Of a stretch of 64,000 nt of DNA, positions 46,240-54,744 are shown piece after piece. Made by a program: the position numbers and the translations under genes. The notes under the pieces are model-generated. The model saw only the letters and a list, made by a program, of their open reading frames with translations. It was not told the DNA's origin and made no database searches. How positions within the stretch are numbered: position 1 is the first letter of the stretch; the number at the start of each line of letters is the position of its first letter. This stretch comes from Pricia antarctica (GTDB lineage Bacteria; Bacteroidota; Bacteroidia; Flavobacteriales; Flavobacteriaceae), in NCBI RefSeq assembly GCF_900101815.1, contig NZ_FNAO01000002.1, positions 186,001 through 250,000 on the forward strand. Direction: 5' to 3'.

Positions 46240-48684
46240 TCATTCTTGAATTTCCACTAGCTCTGGATTTCCGGTTGTTTTTACCTCCAGTTTAAGACCA
46301 GCTCCCTCTTTTTTGGTAGAAAAAGAACAATCTACCTTGATTTTATGATTTCCATTACCTAGTTCCAAAAGATTCGAATCTAGAGGTATACTTTTTATTT
46401 TGTTCCAAGTTTTGTTATAAAGTACCATCTCATTTCCGCCGGTATATTTTAGATACTCATCCACTGAAACGGTCGTGTTCAATTCGATTTTCTTAAAATT
46501 GTCCAGCTCGATGGTGATGTCCGATGCGGAAACGTTTTTCGTTGTAATAATAAATTGTAAGGGTTGGGCGCCATATTCATTTGTAAATTGAAAAACCGAG
46601 CCAATAGGCTCCCCAGGTTGCCGTATCTTAAAATTATGCTCAAATCGACTTATGGCGTAAGGAACCAAATTCCAGCTGTTTTCGGTTAATTTTTCCAAAG
46701 AGAACTCATCCTCGATATTTTCCATTCGTTTCTTTTGGTCTTTGGTAAAGGCGCCTCCCATTCTTGCCCTTTCCCATTGTTTGATTTTTTCCAATATTTC
46801 GTCTCCAAAGCCATTTTTACCGACCAGATCCACCGAGGTAACCAAGGCGTAGCCGGCATCAAAGGCCGCGCTTCTGGCCAGCATCCATTCAATATCCTCC
46901 AAACTAGTATTGTCGCGCATGCTGAACCACCCTAGCATGCAAGGAATGAAATTCCTGCGAAAATAATCTTGGTTCAAAAGTCTTAAGGAGGTCTGACTTT
47001 CCCTAAAACCGGCATACCAGGGTTCGCCCCAATTCATACGGGTGAACATATGCCAGAAATAATGTCCAGGTCTACTGGCATCCATAATATAATCGTTCTT
47101 GATCTCGGGTTGCAATTTGTTGTACCAGGCATCCACAAAAAGGAGTTCACCATAGGCGCCCATTCCGGTCGAATAATTTCCTTCGAGCCCATCAAAGGAG
47201 ATTTGTTTTAAACCGGTTTCGTTGAACAGATCTGCGATCCGATTCGCCATCTCAATACCCAGGCTCTCGTTGGTCAGGAAGGTCTGATACGCGTGATCGG
47301 CCAATTTTGAGATTGCGCCTCCTTTACGATGTGGACCGACCACTGTTCCGAACGCCCCTCGCTGACAATTATTCAACATCCAAGGGGCCGTTTCCGAAAC
47401 ACTTTCGTAACGAATGATTTCAGTATCGATGACTACCGCGTGGAGACTATTGTTCTCCATTTGGTTAAAATAGGTGGGATCTTGGATTTCGATATTTTTA
47501 TCGCCCGCAGTAATGGTATTGACAAGAACACTAGATCCTACCTTGGCCAACCTATCATCGGGAACGGGTGTCACATAGGGGTCGTTTGTGGTAATAAAGT
47601 TCGATAAAGTGTGTACGCCTAGTTTGAGCCCTGCTTCCGTTGCTTTGTCGACACACTCTTTCATGCTTTCCCAGTTTTTAGGGAAAGACTTCTTTTGTAA
47701 ATCGAAATGTCCCCAGTTTTCAAAAGGTCCTGAATGGTATAGATACTTTAAGCCCGCTTTTTTTGTCAGTACAATGGCATCATCGATTGACGACGTACCA
47801 AAATCCTGGATCAGATAGGCAGAAGTAGCGGTTGTCGACCGTTTGCTCCATTCACCGTTTAGGGTGGGGTGGGGCAGTCCCTCTCCCAATTCTATGGCTT
47901 CCAATGTGTTCAGCACCTCCTCGGGTCCGCAACCGAACAAGGCAATTTTTGAGCCCACTATACCTTCATCCTTAAAGGCAGGTGCACTATAATGCGTATG
48001 GTTCATGGAAGCAACATCGCGGTCGTTGTTGCGGTTTCTGGTGTAGGCCTGTAAAGAACTGCCATACTCTTTGGGTAAGGCCGTATGGCCTCTGTATAGG
48101 ATATTCAATGAATCGGATACATCAACCAAACTCGTGGTGCCAAAAATATTGTAAGAGGGGGTCGAGTCGTCTTCATTGGTGGGATATCCGCCAATGGTTC
48201 TCTTGTTCAAGGCCTGTATTCCGATAGCGAAATCCGTATTACGAACTACCCCGACAGTTTCACCGATAGTTTCTTTGATCTTGGTTTCAAAGGGCCCCCA
48301 TAACACCAATTCGATAGCCTCTTTTTTGGTAATCGCACTAAGTTCAAAAGTGGTATATTTTTCTTTTCTCACGACTTTTATCTCGGCGTCTACGCCATTC
48401 TTAGGATAATTTAATTCCAGAATTTTTCCCTCTTGTTTCAGTTCAAAGGATTTTGGGTATTCCAAATCTCCGTTTACCCGTATTGCCAAGATGGATTTGG
48501 GATCGCTATCCGTATATTGATAGTCTCTGTTATTGTCTGTATCGCTTAAGGATACCAAGGCTCCAATTTCGTTAAAAGCAATATTTAAAGTGCCCGCAGT
48601 AAGGGTTTTATCGGTTTTTTTTTGGCACCCTGTAAATGCTGCCAATAAAAAAAGTATCGTAACTTTTAAAGTTAGATTATTCAT
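46240..48684 (-). CDS. Large lipoprotein, probable glycosidase- or lyase-like enzyme, family not recognised
   Basis: 814 residues with a lipoprotein signal (ILFLLAAFTGC). An N-terminal beta-sandwich (about 25-280) is followed by a barrel-like region (about 290-680) rich in strand-helix turns: LKYLYHSGPFENWGHFDLQK, AGLKLGVHTLSNFITTNDPY, KQISFDGLEGNYSTGMG (a D near a strand end and a following E), DYIMDASRPGHYFWHMF. The C-terminal part is again a beta-sandwich. This layout is typical of polysaccharide-active enzymes on a TIM barrel, but I cannot place it in a numbered family. It lies 38 bases after the GH95-like gene on the same strand, so the two probably act on one polysaccharide. Confidence 0.75.
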   Translation of the reverse strand: MNNLTLKVTILFLLAAFTGCQKKTDKTLTAGTLNIAFNEIGALVSLSDTDNNRDYQYTDSDPKSILAIRVNGDLEYPKSFELKQEGKILELNYPKNGVDAEIKVVRKEKYTTFELSAITKKEAIELVLWGPFETKIKETIGETVGVVRNTDFAIGIQALNKRTIGGYPTNEDDSTPSYNIFGTTSLVDVSDSLNILYRGHTALPKEYGSSLQAYTRNRNNDRDVASMNHTHYSAPAFKDEGIVGSKIALFGCGPEEVLNTLEAIELGEGLPHPTLNGEWSKRSTTATSAYLIQDFGTSSIDDAIVLTKKAGLKYLYHSGPFENWGHFDLQKKSFPKNWESMKECVDKATEAGLKLGVHTLSNFITTNDPYVTPVPDDRLAKVGSSVLVNTITAGDKNIEIQDPTYFNQMENNSLHAVVIDTEIIRYESVSETAPWMLNNCQRGAFGTVVGPHRKGGAISKLADHAYQTFLTNESLGIEMANRIADLFNETGLKQISFDGLEGNYSTGMGAYGELLFVDAWYNKLQPEIKNDYIMDASRPGHYFWHMFTRMNWGEPWYAGFRESQTSLRLLNQDYFRRNFIPCMLGWFSMRDNTSLEDIEWMLARSAAFDAGYALVTSVDLVGKNGFGDEILEKIKQWERARMGGAFTKDQKKRMENIEDEFSLEKLTENSWNLVPYAISRFEHNFKIRQPGEPIGSVFQFTNEYGAQPLQFIITTKNVSASDITIELDNFKKIELNTTVSVDEYLKYTGGNEMVLYNKTWNKIKSIPLDSNLLELGNGNHKIKVDCSFSTKKEGAGLKLEVKTTGNPELVEIQE

Positions 48685-48722
48685 ACGCTTTCGTTTTAAT
48701 TAATTGGCGATGCCCTCAAGCT

Positions 48723-51014
48723 TCAAGATCGATCGGTTTTCAAGGTTATCGTTTCTCCCGGTGTGGTTTCGAACAATAGCAGATCCCCATCCTTCTGATA
48801 TTTTTTGGAAGAGGAAAACGCATTCTTCTTAAAGGGATTCCTCAATTTTAACAATTCTCCTTTTTCCGAAACAATGCCCACATGTATTACACGACCTTTT
48901 TCCATTTTTGCGGAAACCAGAAAAGCACCTTCCGTACGTAGTTGATTGAAACTAACGTCTCCCCAATCTTTTGGAACGGCGGGAAAAAGGAGTACGGTAC
49001 CCGTATGACTTTGGATAAGCATCTCCTGTAGGCCAGAGGCAAAGGCAAAATTACCTTCCAGCGTAAATGGGCGGTAGGTGAACTCGGAATACCCCTTGCC
49101 AGACTGGTCGCCGTTCACATGAAAACTGTTGGGAAGGCAAAAGCTGGTCGCAAATATTTTCAGGGCCTCGGCCGCACCTTCACCGTCCATCGCACGGGCC
49201 TTCATATTTCCTAGCCAACTGAACGAATAGCCGACCCACTGGGAAGAACCAAGACTGTCTAATCTGGCTAGCGTATTGTCAATTATTTTCCGATCTTCCT
49301 TACCGTTGGAATAATCCACCAATCCCAAAGGGTGGTACCCCAATTGATGCGAATGGTGACGGTGCGACTCGGTCACTGCTTCGTCAGGGGAAATCATCAA
49401 TCCCATCTTTTCATCCACGGCCAGGTCTGGCCATTGCTCCAGTCTATTGGACCAGTGTCTTGCCTCTGCACTCTTTTCCAGTTCGGTGGCAAGCTCGGCC
49501 GCGGTGCCAAAAGTCCAACGGATCAGGGCGAGGTCAAAATTGGTTGTGTTCCCGAACCAAGCTTCCCTGCTATTGTCATGGAATTCAGGACTGGCACTTA
49601 TGGGTAGTTTGTATCTGCCATTTTTATCCTTTCCCATGATGCTTTCAAGGTGTTTAGCCACATCGGAAATCCAGGGATATGCTTTCTCGACTAAAAAATC
49701 ACGGTCCATACTGTATCGCCAGTGCAGATAAAAATGCTGTCCCAGCCATGCCCCTACCGTCGGCCCCATGGCATATTGGATCCACCCGCCCATGGGTTCG
49801 CCGGTCATGGTGGTGACCCCGGGCACGTTGAGGCCCTCATTTTTGTAATAGCTCTTAGTATATTTCTTAAAGGTTTCCCTGTTCTTCCATAGCCAGTTGA
49901 GGAACCCTATTTCAAGGTCGAGATGGTTACCGCTATAGGCTGGCCAATAGCTGAGCTGGGTATTCAGGTCATGGTGAAAATCACCCTTCCATGGCGGTAG
50001 TTTTCCATTGTCCGCCGTCCAAACGGATTGTAACGAAATGGGCGGTGCATCGGCACGGGCCGCCGAACCAAATTTGTACTGCTCCAAGTACCATTGTTTC
50101 TGCAGTATGGAATCGGGCACCTGTAAGCTGGATTTTTCCCAGAAAGCTTCCCACCAAGTGGAATGGGCAGTAAAAGCCGAGTTGAAATCAGAATTTTTTT
50201 CCTTATCCAATATTTCCTTGGTCGTGGCACTCTTGTCCCAATCCGGAAAGCTGGAACTTATGCTCCAGGCTCCCGCCATGCCATTGTCGGTGGAGGTATT
50301 GGAGACCTGTACCTGATATTTAAAACCGCCCCAACCTTCTTGTTCGTACAAACGGCCATTTTCATTTTGCACCACCTCGCCCATGGGATATTCCAACCTT
50401 CGTAGGTCCTGTCCGGTAACCGGATCGCCGCCGCCATCGTTCGCTTTATTGTAGGCAGGCGGAATCAATTGGTAGTTCAATGGCTCTTTCAGCCCTTCAA
50501 AACGAAACCTTCCCACGGGATTTTTCGCATCGACAAAGGTGAGCAACCGTACACCGTTCTTCCATTTTACCTCGCAAATGGCATTGTTGAGATAAAGGCG
50601 TACCGAAGCGACTTCCCCCAAGGAAGCGATATCGAACTCCAACGCCGCCCCGGGGATTTTTGAGGGGGCGGGTAGACGGTCATAGGGAATATCGTACCGC
50701 TCCTGTACCGTTTTGTATTCGTCCTTTTTCCATTGTTCATAGACCCAGTTGTAATCATACTCGTCCAGCTTCAGGTTTTCCATTGGGCGCAGGTCCCAAA
50801 GGTCGGCACGATCCAATGACATCCGCAGCTTGCCGTCTTTCTGCCAGATCAAGGCACCTACCATGCCGTTGCCTAAGGGTATCCCTTCGTCCCAGACCGT
50901 AGGCAGGGCATCGAAATGCAGATCGCTAGGGGATTTTTCAAGCAAGATGCCTTCGTTTTGGGTCTTACAGGCCACGATGAACAGTGCAACGGATAAGGTT
51001 AGTACTAGTTTCAT
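48723..51014 (-). CDS. GH95-like glycoside hydrolase, lipoprotein
   Basis: The frame starts at 51044, but the ATG at 51014 begins a lipoprotein signal (MKLVLTLSVALFIVAC), giving 763 residues. The GH95 shape is clear: N-terminal WDEGIPLGNGMVGALIWQKD, the (alpha/alpha)6 barrel with HHDLNTQLSYWPAYSG, and the closing TLEGNFAFASGLQEMLIQSH then LLFPAVPKDWGD. GH95 enzymes remove alpha-L-fucose or L-galactose. In known fucosidases the barrel motif has two Asn (N-x-N) and the base Asp in DGNF; here they read DLN and EGNF, so activity may differ. Neighbours are an unknown 814-residue enzyme and the ThuA-PQQ fusion. Confidence 0.85.
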   Translation of the reverse strand: MKLVLTLSVALFIVACKTQNEGILLEKSPSDLHFDALPTVWDEGIPLGNGMVGALIWQKDGKLRMSLDRADLWDLRPMENLKLDEYDYNWVYEQWKKDEYKTVQERYDIPYDRLPAPSKIPGAALEFDIASLGEVASVRLYLNNAICEVKWKNGVRLLTFVDAKNPVGRFRFEGLKEPLNYQLIPPAYNKANDGGGDPVTGQDLRRLEYPMGEVVQNENGRLYEQEGWGGFKYQVQVSNTSTDNGMAGAWSISSSFPDWDKSATTKEILDKEKNSDFNSAFTAHSTWWEAFWEKSSLQVPDSILQKQWYLEQYKFGSAARADAPPISLQSVWTADNGKLPPWKGDFHHDLNTQLSYWPAYSGNHLDLEIGFLNWLWKNRETFKKYTKSYYKNEGLNVPGVTTMTGEPMGGWIQYAMGPTVGAWLGQHFYLHWRYSMDRDFLVEKAYPWISDVAKHLESIMGKDKNGRYKLPISASPEFHDNSREAWFGNTTNFDLALIRWTFGTAAELATELEKSAEARHWSNRLEQWPDLAVDEKMGLMISPDEAVTESHRHHSHQLGYHPLGLVDYSNGKEDRKIIDNTLARLDSLGSSQWVGYSFSWLGNMKARAMDGEGAAEALKIFATSFCLPNSFHVNGDQSGKGYSEFTYRPFTLEGNFAFASGLQEMLIQSHTGTVLLFPAVPKDWGDVSFNQLRTEGAFLVSAKMEKGRVIHVGIVSEKGELLKLRNPFKKNAFSSSKKYQKDGDLLLFETTPGETITLKTDRS

Positions 51015-51053
51015 TTTTGTAGGGATGAATCGATGTTTAGACATGGAATGCTC

Positions 51054-54000
51054 TTACCGCAGATAATCAAAAGATATCCAATCGGCATGCCCCATATTGC
51101 GCAATTTATCCTTAGGATTTTTAAAAACGAGGTAAAGCCTGCCTTTTTCAATGGTAGGTTTTACGGGAATTTCATAATACATCGTTTTCTCCTTCCCATT
51201 ATAATTTAAACGCTGTTGGCCAATGAGCGGCCCGTCAGGTGCGCCTTGCCGTATTTCCAACGTACCTTCGAACTGGTAATCGCCGTTATAGAATGTGGCA
51301 TATTTCAAATGTTGCAGCCCTTTTAGTTTCAGGTTATCGAACCTTAAAAAGGAATTGTGCACCATGGCGCCGACCACTCTCGAATAGTTGGTGCTCCAAG
51401 TGTTGATGCCAGCACCGATCTCGTTTGCATTTTCGGCCTCTATTTTTTGGCTGTTAAATATAAATTGTTCGTTGGCCGTAAGCTCGGAGTCGGGCTGTTC
51501 GGGATTGCCTTTGTCCCGATAGGAAGCCATTAAAATATAAGTTCCCTCGCTCTTTGAGTCCAAATGCTTATCGAAGGTCAAGGTACCTTCCAAGGGTAGC
51601 GATTTCACCGCTTCCATTTTTCCGGGTTTGAGAGACAGAATGTAATCCACTATCCGTGTGACCTCCTCGACCTTGAGTTGGGGATGCGCCGACATGGCGC
51701 CTTCACCCCAGACACCACTTCCACCTTTGATAATCTTCGAGACCAAATAGCCGGTATCGTCTTTCCCATATTTTTTTGCGATCTCTAGATAACTTGGGCC
51801 GTTAACCTTTTCGTTACTGGCATGGCACGCCTTGCAATCGGAGGCATCGATGGCTTTTTTCCCTTCGGGAATTATATTCCTTTGGTGCCCTAAGGTCGCC
51901 TTTATAATATCCCTTCCTTCGGGAATGTAGTCGAAGGTCACTTTTACATTCTTGGGGTCTATGGTGCCATTCGTTGTTGCGCCGTCCTGTTTATCGCTGA
52001 CTATAATTTTATAATCGATTTTTTTCCTGTCCCAATAGATCGAGTCGTTTTTAGCTACTTGTATGTTCAGGGTGGGCGGGTCGTTGCCGACCATTATTTT
52101 CGTATTGGCAGTTGCTGTATTTCCTTCAGAATCGGTAACCTTTAGACGCACATCATAAACTCCGTCCTTTTCAAAAACAAATTCCGGGTTTATTTCGGAG
52201 GATTGCACTGTACCATCTGTAAAGAACCATTGGTACGTCAGCGTATCGTTGTCATAATCTAAGGACTGGTCGCCGGAGAATTTTACGGTCAATGGTGCGG
52301 CACCTACCGTTTTGTCGTTCGTTATATGGGCCAAAGGTTTTCTATTGCCTGGCAAATAGGAAATACTGCTCAGGCGGGCATCCAAGTTTTGGGAATTCCA
52401 TTTTTGTCCATATTCCAATACATACAAATTCCCATCGGAACCAAAGACCATATCCATGGGATGCGAAAATTCGGTGTCGGGCATAAAGGCATCCGCTTTT
52501 ATATAATCTTGGTTATCGTTCAACGTAATCACATAGATCCAATCACGCATCCACTCGTATAGGAACAGTTTTCCTTCAAAATACCCGGGAAAGGGATTTT
52601 TGGCGTTGGGATGGTCCGAAGCGTGAAAAACGGGCCCGGCCATGGGATTGATTCCCCCATCTCCCATCCAAGGAAACTCTTCGGAGCGATAGTAGGTCAT
52701 AGGTATCATCGAAGGTTGCGCTGGCGGCAGGTTTTTCAGTCCGGTATTGTTCGGTGAATCGTTGATCAGGCTTTGTGGGTCGAATTTTGACCCTGAAGAA
52801 TCGGCAGCAAAATCAAAATCGTTATAAGGTTCGTTGAAACCCCGCGTGTAGGGCCAGCCCCAGAATCCCGCTTTTCGTGCCTGATCGTACTCGCCCATGC
52901 CGCTCGGTCCGCGTTCGGGATTCGACTTGCCCGCGTCGGGACCGATATCTCCCCAGTACAAATAACCGGTCTCACTGTCTATGGAATGCCGGAAAGGGTT
53001 ACGATTGCCCATTACATAAATTTCCGGTCGTGCATTGGGGATGCCGGCGGGGAAAAGATTGCCTGTGGGAATGGAGTAGGTGCCATCGGCCTCGGGCTTT
53101 ATCCGCAAGATCTTGCCCCGTAGGTCGTTCGTGTTTGCCGCCGACCGCTGGGCATCATACGCTCTTCTGCCCTCACGCTCGTCAATCGGTGCAAAACCCG
53201 ATGACTCGAAAGGATTCGTATTATCGCCTACGGTAATAAAAAGGTTGCCGTCGGGACCGAATTCCAAAGCCCCTCCGCTATGGCAGCAATGGCGTTCGGT
53301 AGGTATCGTCAATAGGATTTTCTCCGAATCGAGATTCAATTTTTTATCGACCAGATCGAAGCGTGAAATATGCTGTTTCGATTCCTCACCGGATGCGGAA
53401 TAAAAGAGATAGATCCAATGGTTTTCTTTGTAGTCCGGGTCAACGGCAATACCCAAGAGTCCGTCTTCGTTGCCGTAGAAAAGGTCGAGTTGGGACAGGA
53501 CTTCCGTTTTTTCCGTTTTGAAATCGTACAGTTTTACTGCACCCCGGCGTTCTATCAACAAGATGCCCTCTCCCGGTAGTTCGTCAAGTTCCATCGGTTC
53601 GTTCAGGTTGAAATCCAGCACCTTTTTTACGAACCGGTCTTCTGGGGGAACGCGATCTGTTTTTGCCAAAGTGTAATCCAATCTGCCATCGCCCATGGCA
53701 TATTGAATTCCCCCCAGCAGATGCGCTATAAAATCCGGATTTTCAAAAGTCTCGTCGGTATGTCCCATTTCGGTGTAGAAAGACCGACCGCCATCATATT
53801 CATGGTACCAAGAAATCGGATGTTCCTTGCCGTTCGTTCCACCTTCATAGCTGTTCTCGTCGATTTTTATGAGCACATTGATATCCGGATTTATATTTTT
53901 AAAGTTGTACCATTCATCACTTTTGGTCCAAATCGAATCCAAACCTACCGAAGAAAGATGGTCGGTATTTACGACCTGAAGATTTGCTTCCTGTACCTTG

Positions 54001-54434
54001 GGATGGCCGTCAAACACCGCACCGACCAATTTGTTGTACCAAGGCCAATCGTACTCGGTGTCCGTTGCTGCATGAACACCCACAAAGCCTCCTCCAGCTT
54101 GGATGTAACGTTCGAAGTCGGCCTGTTGTACATCGTTCAAGATATCTTGCGTCGTATTCAGGAAAACGATGGCGGAATAGTTTTCCAAAGAATCCTCGAC
54201 AAAATAGTTCGTATCTTCGGTAGCGGTTACCTTGAACTTGTTTTTCGCGCCCAGTTTTTCGAAGGCCGCGATGCCGGCTTCTATGGAGCCATGCCTAAAA
54301 CCCTCGGTTTTGCTAAAGACTAATACTTCTTTTTCTTTTTTTTCGCATGAAAGTATAGAGCTGACTAAAACAAAAACAAGAATGTATTCTGCAAACCTAG
54401 CGAACGAAAAATATTGAAGAGGACTAGTTTTCAT
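51054..54434 (-). CDS. Multidomain ThuA / PQQ-type sugar dehydrogenase / PKD / cytochrome c protein
   Basis: The open frame begins at 54545, but the ATG at 54434 starts a lipoprotein signal (ILVFVLVSSILSC), giving 1126 residues. In order: a ThuA domain (about 35-255, VLVFSKTEGFRHGSIEAG and GGFVGVHAATDTEYDWPWYN), a glucose/sorbosone dehydrogenase propeller (about 275-690, GEGILLIERRGAVKLYD, RHCCHSGGALEFGPDGNLFI and EIYVMGNRNPFRHSID), a PKD domain (about 710-800, TYQWFFTDGTVQSSE), a cytochrome c domain (about 880-970, CKACH heme site with GAMSAHP as likely axial Met), and a C-terminal CBM6-like sandwich. It would oxidise a sugar with PQQ and pass electrons to its own heme. It sits in a sulfatase/PQQ cluster. 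Confidence 0.92.
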   Translation of the reverse strand: MKTSPLQYFSFARFAEYILVFVLVSSILSCEKKEKEVLVFSKTEGFRHGSIEAGIAAFEKLGAKNKFKVTATEDTNYFVEDSLENYSAIVFLNTTQDILNDVQQADFERYIQAGGGFVGVHAATDTEYDWPWYNKLVGAVFDGHPKVQEANLQVVNTDHLSSVGLDSIWTKSDEWYNFKNINPDINVLIKIDENSYEGGTNGKEHPISWYHEYDGGRSFYTEMGHTDETFENPDFIAHLLGGIQYAMGDGRLDYTLAKTDRVPPEDRFVKKVLDFNLNEPMELDELPGEGILLIERRGAVKLYDFKTEKTEVLSQLDLFYGNEDGLLGIAVDPDYKENHWIYLFYSASGEESKQHISRFDLVDKKLNLDSEKILLTIPTERHCCHSGGALEFGPDGNLFITVGDNTNPFESSGFAPIDEREGRRAYDAQRSAANTNDLRGKILRIKPEADGTYSIPTGNLFPAGIPNARPEIYVMGNRNPFRHSIDSETGYLYWGDIGPDAGKSNPERGPSGMGEYDQARKAGFWGWPYTRGFNEPYNDFDFAADSSGSKFDPQSLINDSPNNTGLKNLPPAQPSMIPMTYYRSEEFPWMGDGGINPMAGPVFHASDHPNAKNPFPGYFEGKLFLYEWMRDWIYVITLNDNQDYIKADAFMPDTEFSHPMDMVFGSDGNLYVLEYGQKWNSQNLDARLSSISYLPGNRKPLAHITNDKTVGAAPLTVKFSGDQSLDYDNDTLTYQWFFTDGTVQSSEINPEFVFEKDGVYDVRLKVTDSEGNTATANTKIMVGNDPPTLNIQVAKNDSIYWDRKKIDYKIIVSDKQDGATTNGTIDPKNVKVTFDYIPEGRDIIKATLGHQRNIIPEGKKAIDASDCKACHASNEKVNGPSYLEIAKKYGKDDTGYLVSKIIKGGSGVWGEGAMSAHPQLKVEEVTRIVDYILSLKPGKMEAVKSLPLEGTLTFDKHLDSKSEGTYILMASYRDKGNPEQPDSELTANEQFIFNSQKIEAENANEIGAGINTWSTNYSRVVGAMVHNSFLRFDNLKLKGLQHLKYATFYNGDYQFEGTLEIRQGAPDGPLIGQQRLNYNGKEKTMYYEIPVKPTIEKGRLYLVFKNPKDKLRNMGHADWISFDYLR

Positions 54435-54744
54435 CGATTTTTTTTGGGATGTACGTATGCATTCATCGAGGGCTATGGCATTGATTAGGAGGTGCCAATT
54501 TTTCTTAGAAATTGAATGGTCGGTCGTCATCGACCGACCATTCAAGACAAAACTAAATCAAAACTGACTCAAAAACTAACTCAACTCTTATTGCTCTTTT
54601 TTTGTTGAGCGTCAAAGCCACTTCCTTAGCGATTTGGCCACCTACATAAACGATTTGCGGGTTATTAACGGTATCCCAAACGGAATCGCGAACCATAGTG
54701 GTCGCACCACTATAATTGCTATATCCCTGTATGTGATATTCTAT
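54435..54744. other. Intergenic region with a strong hairpin and an open frame past the sulfatase stop
   Basis: 310 bases between the ThuA-PQQ fusion and the sulfatase gene. It holds the 15-bp hairpin listed separately. On the minus strand, about 60 codons directly after the sulfatase stop codon (54745-54747) and in its frame are free of stops, reading HIQGYSNYSGATTMVRDS and onward to a stop near 54555. This is either a remnant of a longer gene or chance. Confidence 0.5.
54512..54545. terminator. Perfect 15-bp hairpin between the sulfatase and ThuA-PQQ genes
   Basis: TTGAATGGTCGGTCG (54512-54526) pairs with CGACCGACCATTCAA (54531-54545) around the loop TCAT. GC-rich core and short loop suggest a terminator or attenuator for the minus strand, though a good U-run does not follow. 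An operator role is also possible; the hairpin is about 80 bases upstream of the fusion gene's start. Confidence 0.55.

Noticed and set aside
53703-54323. 206-codon plus-strand frame opposite the ThuA domain of the fusion gene
   Set aside because: No family motifs; the minus-strand ThuA domain is clear.
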